This document shows positions 26,832 through 35,987 of a stretch of DNA of 64,000 nucleotides, piece by piece; the first letter of the stretch is position 1, and each line of letters begins with the position of its first letter. The position numbers were made by a program, and so were the translations under genes. Source of the DNA: Bradyrhizobium lablabi (GTDB lineage: Bacteria > Pseudomonadota > Alphaproteobacteria > Rhizobiales > Xanthobacteraceae). Location: the NCBI RefSeq assembly GCF_018129385.1, contig NZ_JAFCLN010000002.1, positions 651,626-715,625 on the forward strand. The letters run 5' to 3'. Under the pieces are notes generated by a model. The model had not been told where the DNA came from. It did no database searches and worked only from the letters and a program-made list of their open reading frames with translations.

Positions 26832-29369
26832 CTAAAGCCAGAGTATCTTCTTGCGGTATTCCAGGTCGGTCAGCAGCGGGGCGGCCGGTCCCTGGTGAAA
26901 TACCTTGCCCCGCTCCAGCGCAAAGACCCGGTCGGCGAGCGCCAGCACGAGGTCGAGATTGTGTTCGACAATAACGATGGAGGCGTGTTGCCGAAGGAGA
27001 TCGAACACCTTGAACAGTTCGAGGATCACCGCCGGCGCCAGGCCCTCGAACGGTTCGTCGAGCAGCAGCAGCTTGACATTGCCCGACATCGCGCGCGCCA
27101 CCGCCACCATCTGCTGCTCGCCGCCGGAGAGATAATCCGCCGCGACATCCATCCGCGCCTTGAGGCGCGGGAAATATTCGAGGATGCGTTCCTCGCTCCA
27201 TACCACGCCGCTGCTGCCGTCAGTCTTGCGCGCCAGCCGCCCGAGTGCGAGGTTTTCCCGCACCGTCATGCCGGCAAACAGCCCGCGCCCCTGCGGCACG
27301 TAGCCGATGCCCATGCGAGCGATATCCGGCGCCGGCAGGCCGGCGATAGCGCGCCCCTGATATTCGATGGCGCCGGAAGCTGGCGGCACCAGCCCGGCGA
27401 GCGTCTTCAGCAGCGTCGACTTGCCGGCGCCGTTGCGGCCGAGCAGGGCGACGATCTCGCCTTCGCGCACGTCGAGCGTGGCGTCGTGCAGGATATGGCT
27501 CTTGCCATAGAAGGTGTTGACGCCCTCGAAGCGAAGGATCTGCGCAGCCTCCTCCTTTGCAGCATCGCTGCGGCTGTGCTCGACTTCGGGAATGCCGGTG
27601 CCGGTGTAGATCTCCTGGACGCGGCGGTCGCTGCGCACGGCGGCGGGCGAACCCGTCATCAGGACTTCGCCCTGGTTCATGACGGTGACGTGTTGCGAGA
27701 AGCCGAGCACGCGGTCGATGTCGTGCTCGACGATCAACACGGGAATATTTTGCGAGATATTCTTGATCAGGTTCGACACCCGCTCGCGCTCGGCAGCCGC
27801 AAGGCCCGCCAGCGGCTCGTCGAGCAGCAGCACCTGCGGCTTGGAGCCGAGCGCGATGCCGAGATCAACCAGCCGCTGCCCGCCATAGGACAGCTCGCCG
27901 CCCTCGATTGTCTCGATGCCTTCCAGTCCGAGGAATTTGATCAGTTCTGCGGCCTCAGCGTGCACCTCGGAATAAGAGTCGATATCACGCCAGATGTTGA
28001 AGCGCATCGGATGGCGCGCCTGTAGCGACAGCCGCAGATTTTCGTAGATGGTGAGCTCGCGGAACAAATTGGTGATCTGGAACGAGCGCGCCAGCCCCTG
28101 ATGGCAGATCAGGTCGGACGGCGTGCCCTGAATCTCCTTGCCGTTGAGGCGGATGGTGCCGCCGTCGGGCGCGTAGAGGCCGGAGACGAGGTTGAAGAGC
28201 GTCGTCTTGCCTGCACCGTTCGGTCCGATCAACGCGTGGATTTCGCCGGCGCCGACCGTCAGGCTGGCATTGCTGACAGCGCGGATGCCACCAAATTTTT
28301 TCGAGATGCTTTCGACCTCCAGCACCGTTCCCTTCAACCCCTCGGGCCGCAAAAAAGCCGGCAGTGGCAGGCCTTCGTAGATTTTCCGCCTGCTCATCGC
28401 GGCGGCTTCTTCCGGCGGTGGCCAGAAGCGGCGGCGGACGGTGGCCCAGATGCCGACGAGACCGCCCGGCGAATACAGGATGAAGGCGACGAAGATCAGC
28501 CCGAACCACAGCAGCCAGTTCGGCGTCCAGATCGAAAACAGCTCGCGGAACAGGATGAAGAACAGCGTGCCCAGCGCCGGCCCCAGCATGCTGCGCATGC
28601 CGCCGATCACGACAATTGCCAGCAGTTCGCCGGAGAAGGGCACCGAGACGGATTCCGCCGACACCAGATAATTCTGGAAGCCGATCAGTCCGCCCGCGAG
28701 TCCCGTTACCACAGCCGAGATGACGAACACCGCGAGCTTGTAGCGCTCGACCGGATAGCCCTGAAAGGTCGCGCGCAACTGGTTGTCGCGGATCGCGACC
28801 AGCACGTGGCCGAATGGCGAGCGCGCCAGCCGCAGCAGCAGGTAAAGCACCGCGAGCGAGATCACCGCGACCACGATGTAATAGTTGAGTGCGTTATCCA
28901 GATTGAACGGCCCGATGCTGCCGCGCTTCAGCCCGCCGAGGCCGTCCTCGCCGCCGGTGAGCGAGGTCCAGCGGAACGCTGTGGTGTAGGCAAGCGCGGC
29001 GAGCGCCAGCGTCAGCAGCGAAAAATATACGCCGCGCCGTCGCAGGATGACGACGCCGACAAAGGCGGACGCCGCGGCGACGATCACCATGGATAGCAGC
29101 AGCGGCAGCCAGATTTCGCCGCGGAACCAGTTGAGCTGGATCAGCCCCGCCGCATAGGCGCCGATGCCGAACCAGGTGCCGTGGCCGAACGAAACGAGGC
29201 CGGTATAGCCGACGCAGAGATTGAGGCCCATCGCGGCCACCGCCAGCGCCACAATCATGGTGCCGGTGTTGTAGGAGAGCCCGAGCGCATAGAGCACGAA
29301 CGGCAGCAGGACCACCGCGAGCGTCGCGATCAACAATGGCCGGTATTTTGTCCCCGATGACACCGTCAT
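26832..29369 (-). CDS. Fused LivM-LivG-LivF branched-chain amino acid type ABC transporter
   Basis: 845 aa joining three proteins that are normally separate. Residues about 1-315 are a LivM permease (MGLNLCVGYTGLVSFGHG). Residues about 348-590 are a LivG ATPase (Walker A GPNGAGKTT at 382-390, signature LSYGGQ, Walker B VLLLDEP). Residues about 610-845 are a LivF ATPase (Walker A GRNGAGKST at 644-652, LSGGEQQ, LLLLDEP). All ATPase motifs are intact. The ATG at 29369 overlaps the livH stop. With LivH and the binding protein upstream it makes a full importer. Liv systems also carry urea, amides and aromatic acids, so the substrate is open. Confidence 0.94.
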   Translation of the reverse strand: MTVSSGTKYRPLLIATLAVVLLPFVLYALGLSYNTGTMIVALAVAAMGLNLCVGYTGLVSFGHGTWFGIGAYAAGLIQLNWFRGEIWLPLLLSMVIVAAASAFVGVVILRRRGVYFSLLTLALAALAYTTAFRWTSLTGGEDGLGGLKRGSIGPFNLDNALNYYIVVAVISLAVLYLLLRLARSPFGHVLVAIRDNQLRATFQGYPVERYKLAVFVISAVVTGLAGGLIGFQNYLVSAESVSVPFSGELLAIVVIGGMRSMLGPALGTLFFILFRELFSIWTPNWLLWFGLIFVAFILYSPGGLVGIWATVRRRFWPPPEEAAAMSRRKIYEGLPLPAFLRPEGLKGTVLEVESISKKFGGIRAVSNASLTVGAGEIHALIGPNGAGKTTLFNLVSGLYAPDGGTIRLNGKEIQGTPSDLICHQGLARSFQITNLFRELTIYENLRLSLQARHPMRFNIWRDIDSYSEVHAEAAELIKFLGLEGIETIEGGELSYGGQRLVDLGIALGSKPQVLLLDEPLAGLAAAERERVSNLIKNISQNIPVLIVEHDIDRVLGFSQHVTVMNQGEVLMTGSPAAVRSDRRVQEIYTGTGIPEVEHSRSDAAKEEAAQILRFEGVNTFYGKSHILHDATLDVREGEIVALLGRNGAGKSTLLKTLAGLVPPASGAIEYQGRAIAGLPAPDIARMGIGYVPQGRGLFAGMTVRENLALGRLARKTDGSSGVVWSEERILEYFPRLKARMDVAADYLSGGEQQMVAVARAMSGNVKLLLLDEPFEGLAPAVILELFKVFDLLRQHASIVIVEHNLDLVLALADRVFALERGKVFHQGPAAPLLTDLEYRKKILWL

Positions 29370-30241
29370 TCGAATTTCTCGATCCGTTCGCCGAGCAATC
29401 CGCGCGGGCGCACCAGCAGCACCAGGAACATCAGCATGTAGATCGAGGCTTCGCCCGCGGCCGGCTCGAAATGGATCGTGATGCCGCGCACAACGCCGAC
29501 CAGCAGCGCCGCGATTACCACGCCCCAGAAACTGCCGAGGCCGCCGATCACGACCACGACAAAGGCGATGGTGATGATCTCCGATCCCATCGCCGGATGC
29601 ACGGTCGAGATCGGCGCAAAGAACACGCCGGCGAGCGCGGCCATGCCGACGCCGAGCATCACGATCGCGGTCATGTAGGGCTGCAATCGGATGCCGAGCG
29701 CGGCCACCATGTCGGGCCGCTGGATGCCGGCGCGCACCACCCGGCCGAACGAGGTCTTGTGCAGCAGCAGCCAGACGCCGATCAGGACGACAGCGACCAC
29801 GGCGAGGATCAGCAGGCGGTAACGCGAGAACAGGAAATCGCCGATGATGACCGAGCCGCGGAAAGCTGGAGCGATCGAGGCCGGGATCGGCGGCGAGCCC
29901 CAGATGATGCGGATCGCCTGTTCGGCGACCATCGCGAGCGCAAAGGTCACGAGCAGGCTCAGGATCGGGTCGGCGGTGTAGAAGCGGCGCAGGATGAAGC
30001 GCTCGAACAGGATTCCGAGCAAGGCGACCGCGATCGGCGAAATCACCACCGCTGCGCCGAAGCCGAGATATTTTGTAGCTTCGACCGAGAGATAGGCACC
30101 GAGCGCGTAGAAGGCGCCATGGGCGAGATTGACCACGCCGCCGACGCTGAAGATCAGCGACAGCCCCAGCGCAATCAGAAGGTAATAGCCTCCGAGCACG
30201 AGGCCATTCACCACCTGTTCCAGCAAGAAGGCGAACTGCAT
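29366..30241 (-). CDS. livH: LivH-type ABC transporter permease
   Basis: 291 aa integral membrane permease of the branched-chain amino acid family: NGLVLGGYYLLIALGLSLIF, VNLAHGAFYALGAYL, the cytoplasmic coupling segment FGRVVRAGIQRPDMVAALGI, and VVVIGGLGSFWG. It pairs with the LivM part of the fused protein, whose start it overlaps by four bases. It follows the binding-protein gene after a 73-base gap. Confidence 0.94.
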   Translation of the reverse strand: MQFAFLLEQVVNGLVLGGYYLLIALGLSLIFSVGGVVNLAHGAFYALGAYLSVEATKYLGFGAAVVISPIAVALLGILFERFILRRFYTADPILSLLVTFALAMVAEQAIRIIWGSPPIPASIAPAFRGSVIIGDFLFSRYRLLILAVVAVVLIGVWLLLHKTSFGRVVRAGIQRPDMVAALGIRLQPYMTAIVMLGVGMAALAGVFFAPISTVHPAMGSEIITIAFVVVVIGGLGSFWGVVIAALLVGVVRGITIHFEPAAGEASIYMLMFLVLLVRPRGLLGERIEKFE

Positions 30242-30314
30242 GGGATGCCGCGATCTCTACAAAAATGGCGCCGGCGATTGATGCCGGCGCCGCACATGCG
30301 CGCGAGTGTTGATG

Positions 30315-31559
30315 CTATGCCTTCATCTCGCAGGGATTTTGCGTCCTGGTCGGGTAGATCGTTTCCAGCGGCTGGCCCGCCACCGGCACCGCATCGCCCA
30401 GCACCAGCATGTCCCACTTGTCCTTCATCTCGCCCTTGGCCTTGACCGTGAAGGGATAGGCCTCCTGCACGAGTTGGTGGTCCCAGGAACGGAAATAGCC
30501 CTTGCGCGCCTTCATGATGTCGAGCTCGGTCTGCTTCTCGAAATAGGCGATCAGCGCCTCGCTCTCGGTCGACTTGGTATCTTCAATGGCCTTGGCCAGT
30601 GCCTTCAGCGTGATGTATTCGATCCAGGCGTGGTTTTCCGGCGGCTTGCCGTATTTCCTGGTGAAGGATTCGACGAAGGCCTTCGAGGCCGGATTGTCGA
30701 GCGTGTGATACCAGACCGTCGGCCAGGTGCCGCTGAGATTGCCTTCGCCCATCGCCCAGGCATCGCCGGTGTTGAGGTTGAAACCGACCAGCGGATAGGG
30801 GAAGCCGAACTCGGCATATTGCTTGACGAGGTTGGTAACCTGGTTGCCGGCGAGATTGCAGCAGACGACATCAGGCTTGGATTGCCGCACTTTCAGAAGA
30901 TAGGGACTGAAATCCGTAACGTCGGTCGCGATCAGTTCGTCGCCGGCCAGCGTAGCGCCATTGGCATCGAAGAAGGATTTGGCCGCCTTCAACAGGTCAT
31001 GGCCGAAGATGTAATCGGCGGTCAGCGTGTGGAATTTCTTGCCCTTGACCATGCCCTTTTGATTGAGCGCGGTGCCGACCGCGTTGACCATCACCGTGTT
31101 CGGGATGTCGCAGTGGAAGGAATAGCGGTTGCAGTTCTTGCCGCGCAGCGCGTCGGAGCGGGCGCCGGTCGAGAAGAACACCTTTTTGTTGCGCTCGGCG
31201 ACCTGCATGATCGTCAGCGAAGACGCGGACGAGATTTCGCCGAGCAGCACCACCGCGCCGTCCTGCTCGATCATGCGCTGCGCCTTGGTGGAGGCGGTGG
31301 CGGGATTGACCGAGTCTTCCGAGATCAGGTCGATCTGTCTGCCCGTAATCCCCCCGGCCGCGTTGATCTCCTCAGCGGCCATCCTGATGCCGAGCTGGGC
31401 GTAGCCGCCGATCGCGCCAAGGAAGCCGGTCAGCGGCACGAGGTGGCCGATCTTGATCCGCGCAGGCTGCGCGCGGACGATCGCGGGAAATCCGATGGCG
31501 GAGGCGCCGGCAAAGGCGGCGCCGGCTTTCAATAACGTACGTCGGCTGGTGCGGGTCAT
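30315..31559 (-). CDS. Liv-type ABC transporter substrate-binding protein, Tat signal
   Basis: 414 aa. The N terminus RTSRRTLLKAGAAFAGAS is a twin-arginine signal ending near PAIVRA. The mature protein has the periplasmic ligand-receptor fold: IKIGHLVPLTGFLGAIGGYA, AAEEINAAGGI, DSVNPATASTKAQRMI. GGAGGAG precedes the ATG at 31559. Export in folded form is less usual for this family than Sec export. It is the first gene of the importer operon, downstream of iclR in the same direction. Confidence 0.93.
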   Translation of the reverse strand: MTRTSRRTLLKAGAAFAGASAIGFPAIVRAQPARIKIGHLVPLTGFLGAIGGYAQLGIRMAAEEINAAGGITGRQIDLISEDSVNPATASTKAQRMIEQDGAVVLLGEISSASSLTIMQVAERNKKVFFSTGARSDALRGKNCNRYSFHCDIPNTVMVNAVGTALNQKGMVKGKKFHTLTADYIFGHDLLKAAKSFFDANGATLAGDELIATDVTDFSPYLLKVRQSKPDVVCCNLAGNQVTNLVKQYAEFGFPYPLVGFNLNTGDAWAMGEGNLSGTWPTVWYHTLDNPASKAFVESFTRKYGKPPENHAWIEYITLKALAKAIEDTKSTESEALIAYFEKQTELDIMKARKGYFRSWDHQLVQEAYPFTVKAKGEMKDKWDMLVLGDAVPVAGQPLETIYPTRTQNPCEMKA

Positions 31560-31711
31560 GGTGTCTCCTCCCTGGGCGCGCGTCACGACGTCCTGCCTCC
31601 GATCTCCAGTATGCGAGATTGTGAGAGACGTTTTTTTATTGTTGGATGATATTTCCGGACGCAAGGGGTCCTGTCAACGCCAAATGCGCCGCAGGCGAAG
31701 GTCGATTGTCG

Positions 31712-32605
31712 TCAGAAAACCTTGGCGGCGCCTTTGGCGCCGAACTCGGCGGACAGGCGATTCGCCGCCGCCTGCACGCTTTTCGCGCGGCTTTGCAGCA
31801 CCTGGTCGGTCATCCGCCAGATCGGGCCGGATATCCCCATCGCGCCGATCACGTCGCCGGTGAAATTATAGACCGGCACCGCAACGCAGCGGACTTCCGG
31901 ATTGAATTCGCCGTCGTCAATGGCGATGGCGTTGCGCCGGACCTCGGCGATCTCGCGGAGCAGCGCGTTCGGGTCGGTGATTGATTTCTTGGTCGACGGC
32001 TTCAGCTCGACGCGTTCCAGAAAGCGCTTGAGCTGGTCCGGGCGCAGCGAAGCCAGAATGATCTTGCCGAGCGCCGTACAATGCGCCGGCCGCACCACGC
32101 CGACCCGGTCGGTGAGCTGGAATGCGCCGGAGCCGCTGGTGCGGGCGATGACGATCACCGCATCGCCCATTCGCACGGCAAAATGGCCGCTTTCCCCGGT
32201 TTCCCGCGACAGATCTTCGAGAATGGGCGTCGCCAGATTGACCATCTCGATTTCGTCCAACGCGCTTGCCGCCAGCGCAAACAGCGGCCGGCCAACCCGG
32301 TAGCGTTTGGAATCTTTCTCCTGCCTGATGTAGCCCAACGACACCATGGTCTTGGCGAGGTGGAACGTGGTGGAATTGTGCAGGCCGACCAGCTTGCTGA
32401 GTTCAGCAAGGCCAATGCCTTCGCGGTGGCGGGCGATCTCTTCCAGGATCGCGAAGGCGCGCCCGAGCGACTGCACGCCGCCGCGCTGGCGATCCTCGGC
32501 CTCATCGTCGATATTCGGCTCGGTCGACGGCACGAGGCGGGCAATGGAGGTCTTGCGCGGACTGGCCGGCTTCTCGCTGGTCTTCGGCTTGCTGCGCGCT
32601 TTCAC
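31712..32605 (-). CDS. IclR-family transcriptional regulator
   Basis: 297 aa. An N-terminal basic linker (KPKTSEKPASPRKTS) is followed by the IclR winged helix (SLGRAFAILEEIARHREGIG, LHNSTTFHLAKTMVSLGYI) and the effector-binding domain (PAHCTALGKIILASL, CVAVPVYNFTGDVIGAMGIS). The GTG at 32605 with GGGGAGA upstream was chosen; the frame stays open to 32728. It diverges from the ThDP-enzyme operon and lies next to the Liv importer, so it probably controls one or both in response to a small acid. Confidence 0.92.
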   Translation of the reverse strand: MKARSKPKTSEKPASPRKTSIARLVPSTEPNIDDEAEDRQRGGVQSLGRAFAILEEIARHREGIGLAELSKLVGLHNSTTFHLAKTMVSLGYIRQEKDSKRYRVGRPLFALAASALDEIEMVNLATPILEDLSRETGESGHFAVRMGDAVIVIARTSGSGAFQLTDRVGVVRPAHCTALGKIILASLRPDQLKRFLERVELKPSTKKSITDPNALLREIAEVRRNAIAIDDGEFNPEVRCVAVPVYNFTGDVIGAMGISGPIWRMTDQVLQSRAKSVQAAANRLSAEFGAKGAAKVF

Positions 32606-32835
32606 GAATCTTCTCTCCCCATGGACGTTGCAGACTCTAACGTCCGCCCGCACAGCATCAAGCGCGGTTCGCGACAGACCCCGATGCGAGGCTCGAGCCT
32701 GAACCGTCCAGCCCGGCGACCATACCACAATAGCAATTGACGTACAGTATTATGAGAAAGTAGGGTCGCGGTCTTGCGACGGCAAAAAGCGAAAATGCGG
32801 GCCGTCGCCGTTGAGCGAAGGGAGAAAGCGATCCG

Positions 32836-34635
32836 ATGGCAGGCAACATGCTCAACGGCGCACAGGTCATCGTCGACTATCTCATCCAGGAAAAGGTGCC
32901 GCAGGTGTTCGGCCTCTGCGGCCATGGCAACATCCAGTTCATCGACGCGCTGTACGAGCGCTCACACGACATCAAGACCATTTCCGTGCATCACGAGAGC
33001 GTCGCCGGCTTCATGGCCGACGTCTATTATCGCGTTTCGGGACGGCCGACCGCGACCTTCACCTCCTGCGGACCTGGCTCGGCGAACCTTCCGATCTCGC
33101 TCGGCAATGCGTTTCTGGACTCGGTGCCGTTCATGGCAGTCACCGGTAACGTGCCGACCAGCCAATTCAACCGCGGCGCATTCCAGGAACTCTATCGCCA
33201 CTATCAGGCCGACTTTCCTTCAACCGTTCGCTCTTACTGCAAAAAAGTGTTTCAGCCGACGCGCGGCGAGATGGTGCCGCTCGCGGTGCGGCAGGCGTGG
33301 AAGACGATGACTTCAGGCCGTCCGGGGCCGGTCGTGCTCGACGTGCCCTTTGACGTGTTCATGGAGTCAGCCGCCGAAGAGGCGCCGAACGCGCAAGCCT
33401 GGAACGGCAATATTTCCAGCCGCTGCGGTGCCGATCCCGAAGGTATCATCAAGGCAGTCGACATGCTGCTCGGCGCCGAGCGGCCGGTAATGCTGGTCGG
33501 GCAGGGCGTGCGCTATGGCGGCGCCGCGCAGGAATTGTTGAAACTCGCCGAACGGCTCCAGATTCCGGTCGCGGCGTCCGCCAGCGGCCTTGGCGCGATC
33601 GACACCAACCATCCGCTTTCACTTGGTCTCGTCGCCCGCGCGGGGCACTATCAGGCCAATCACGCCACTCGGCAGGCGGACGTGTTGCTGGCGCTCGGCG
33701 TGCGCTTCGACGACCGCACATCGAGTTCATGGATTCCCGGATACTCCTTCACCATTCCGCCGACGCGCCTGATCCATGTCGACATCGATCCGGAAGAGAT
33801 CGGCCGCAACTATCCGGTCGCGCTCGGCCTGATGGCCGACGTGCGCATCTTCCTTCAGCAAGTTCATGCCGAACTCGACCGCCGCGCGGACCTCTCCAAG
33901 CGTGCCGATGCGCGCAAAAAATGGCTGGCGCAGATCGATACGTATCGCAAGGAATGGGACAAGTTCGTCGCGCCCGGCTTTTCCGACGATACTACGCCGA
34001 TCAATCCGCAGCGCGCCGCGCTGGAAATCGACAAGGCGCTGCCGGAAGACGCGATCCTCGTCAGCGATATCGGCGTGCACCACAACTGGCTGCTCGGCTT
34101 CTGCAAGCCGCGGCGGCCGGATTCGCTGATCGGCTCGATGGGGTTTGGCCCGATGGGTTTTGGCGTGGCCGGCGTGATGGGTGCAAAGTTCGCTGCGCCT
34201 GACCGTCCCTGCGTGTCCGTATGCGGCGACGGCGCCTTCTTCATGCACGCCAACGTGCTGGGCACGGCAGTGGAATACAATCTGCCGGTGGTGTGGGTGG
34301 TCTGGAATAATTACGCCTATGCCTCGATCCGCGGTCTGCAACGCGGCTATCTCGGCGGCCGCGAACTCGCGACCGACTTCCATGATCCTGTCAGCGGCCA
34401 GCGTTACAATCCGGACTTTGCGGCGATGGCGCGCTCCTGCGGCGTCGAGGGCGTCCGCGTCGATCGCGCCGGCGATATCGTCGAAGCCGTCCGCAAGGGC
34501 ATCGCCGCCAACAAGCCCTATCTGATCGACGTCGATATCGCCGCCGACGTCAATCCCGCCGGTGCCGGTGTCTGGGAGCTTCCGGGCCTCGGCCGCAGCA
34601 AGCCGGGCATCGGCGTGCAGTTCGAGCCGACCTGA
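32836..34635 (+). CDS. Thiamine-diphosphate-dependent enzyme (acetolactate synthase-like)
   Basis: 599 aa in the three-domain ThDP decarboxylase/synthase plan. The N-terminal PYR domain has the catalytic Glu in HHESVAGFMADVYYR and the CGPGSANL loop. A central domain contains PVMLVGQGVRYGG. The C-terminal PP domain has the ThDP motif GDGAFFMHANVLGTA...NN. It could be an acetolactate synthase relative, a 2-oxo acid decarboxylase or a lyase acting on an acyl-CoA. It is first of a plus-strand operon with an SDR and a cupin, opposite the IclR gene. Confidence 0.92.
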   Translation: MAGNMLNGAQVIVDYLIQEKVPQVFGLCGHGNIQFIDALYERSHDIKTISVHHESVAGFMADVYYRVSGRPTATFTSCGPGSANLPISLGNAFLDSVPFMAVTGNVPTSQFNRGAFQELYRHYQADFPSTVRSYCKKVFQPTRGEMVPLAVRQAWKTMTSGRPGPVVLDVPFDVFMESAAEEAPNAQAWNGNISSRCGADPEGIIKAVDMLLGAERPVMLVGQGVRYGGAAQELLKLAERLQIPVAASASGLGAIDTNHPLSLGLVARAGHYQANHATRQADVLLALGVRFDDRTSSSWIPGYSFTIPPTRLIHVDIDPEEIGRNYPVALGLMADVRIFLQQVHAELDRRADLSKRADARKKWLAQIDTYRKEWDKFVAPGFSDDTTPINPQRAALEIDKALPEDAILVSDIGVHHNWLLGFCKPRRPDSLIGSMGFGPMGFGVAGVMGAKFAAPDRPCVSVCGDGAFFMHANVLGTAVEYNLPVVWVVWNNYAYASIRGLQRGYLGGRELATDFHDPVSGQRYNPDFAAMARSCGVEGVRVDRAGDIVEAVRKGIAANKPYLIDVDIAADVNPAGAGVWELPGLGRSKPGIGVQFEPT

Positions 34636-34663
34636 AATCGTCACATAGATCGAGGAAACATCG

Positions 34664-35368
34664 ATGCAGCTTGCAGGCAAGAAGGTCGTCGTGGTCGGCG
34701 GCTCCTCCGGTATTGGCCTGGCGACGGCCGAACTCGCCAAGCGCGAAGGCGCCCAAATCATCATCGCCTCGCGCAACGCGGAGCGGCTGGATGCGATCGC
34801 CGAAAAGATGAACGTTGTCGCAATCCCCGCCGACGTCACCGACGACAAGAGCGTCGCAAATCTCTTCAAGAGCTGCGGCCCGGTCGATCATGTCGTCGTC
34901 ACCGCCGCGCAGTTGCGCACCGGGCCGTTCAAGTCGGTGCCGATGGAAGACGTGCGCTCCACCATGGAAGGAAAGTTCTGGGGCGCCTGGCGCGTAGCCC
35001 GCGCGGCGGACATCCGGCCCGGCGGATCGCTGACGCTGGTCTCCGGTTTCCTCAGCATCCGCCCGCGGCCGAATTCGGCTATCGTCAGCGCGGCCAACGG
35101 CGCGCTGGAGTCGCTGGCCCGCGCGCTCGCGCTGGAACTGGCGCCGGTGCGCGTCAACGCGGTCTCGCCCGGCATCATCGACACGCCGATCCGCGCCGCG
35201 ATGCCGGAAGAGGCGCGCCGCGAAATGCTGGCGAAGACCGCCGCATCGCTGCCGGTCGGCCGGGTAGGGGTGAGCGAGGACATCGCCCGGCAAATCCTTT
35301 CCTTCATGACGATCGGGTTCGTCACGGGATCGATCGTCTATGTCGATGGCGGGGCCTTGGTCACGTAA
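34664..35368 (+). CDS. SDR-fold protein lacking the catalytic Tyr/Lys
   Basis: 234 aa Rossmann protein of the SDR family with an intact cofactor loop (VGGSSGIG, residues 11-18) and SRNAERL. The active site differs: after Ser127 (LVSG), the expected Tyr-x3-Lys is replaced by Val141 and Asn145 in AIVSAANGALE. The rest of the fold, including VSPGIIDTPI and VYVDGGALV, is well kept and there is no frame damage, so it is a conserved variant rather than a pseudogene. It starts 28 bases after the ThDP enzyme gene and is probably co-transcribed. Confidence 0.9.
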   Translation: MQLAGKKVVVVGGSSGIGLATAELAKREGAQIIIASRNAERLDAIAEKMNVVAIPADVTDDKSVANLFKSCGPVDHVVVTAAQLRTGPFKSVPMEDVRSTMEGKFWGAWRVARAADIRPGGSLTLVSGFLSIRPRPNSAIVSAANGALESLARALALELAPVRVNAVSPGIIDTPIRAAMPEEARREMLAKTAASLPVGRVGVSEDIARQILSFMTIGFVTGSIVYVDGGALVT

Positions 35369-35373
35369 GGGAG

Positions 35374-35763
35374 ATGGCAATGGCTTCGGAAGCAAACGGC
35401 GCCTTCATCCGCAACATCGCCGAAGTGCCTTGGCGCGAATTTCCCAACCACTTCGGCGGCGCGCTTTCAAAGCCGCTGGTGATGCCGGAAACCGCCGGCT
35501 CGCGCCGCATCGACTACCGGATATCGATGTACCAGCCGATGGCCCATGTCGCGCGGCACAGCCATCGCGTGCAGGAGCAGATCTACCACGTGCTCGAAGG
35601 CGAGGGCCTGATGGAGATCGCGGGAAAAAATCATGTCGTGCGCAAGCACGACTTCATCTTCCTGCCGCCCGGCGTCGAGCACGCCATCTCCAACTCCGGG
35701 CTCGTCGACCTCGTGTTCCTGGTGGTCACGTCACCGGTTACCGATGACGAAACGGCGGTCTGA
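35374..35763 (+). CDS. Cupin-domain protein
   Basis: 129 aa, single cupin barrel. Motif 1 is ARHSHRVQEQIYHVLEGEG (two His and a Glu as metal ligands) and motif 2 is LPPGVEHAISNSG with a further His. It begins 5 bases after the SDR stop, so it is the third gene of the operon. Such proteins may be small isomerases, dioxygenase-like enzymes or binding proteins; the intact metal ligands suggest catalysis on a product of the ThDP enzyme. Confidence 0.92.
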   Translation: MAMASEANGAFIRNIAEVPWREFPNHFGGALSKPLVMPETAGSRRIDYRISMYQPMAHVARHSHRVQEQIYHVLEGEGLMEIAGKNHVVRKHDFIFLPPGVEHAISNSGLVDLVFLVVTSPVTDDETAV

Positions 35764-35987
35764 TCGCCTGTGGGCCCGTTTGCGAAGCGACCGGATCGTC
35801 GGTGCAACCTGGCGTGGATGCTGATCGACGCTGAACGAAGCTGTGACGGCGCCGCAAGCTTCGCTGCGAGGTCATTGAAGCAGTTCAGCTATTCGGGCAG
35901 CACATCCCCTTGCCGCGAAAGATGAGGTATCGGCCCGCTGCCGAACGGTGCTAAGCCGCATCCAATGTTCGCCGGGCTGGAAATTAC

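Noticed and set aside
34664..35368. SDR with missing Tyr/Lys as a pseudogene
   Set aside because: Frame, length, cofactor loop and operon spacing are intact, so a functional variant is more likely.
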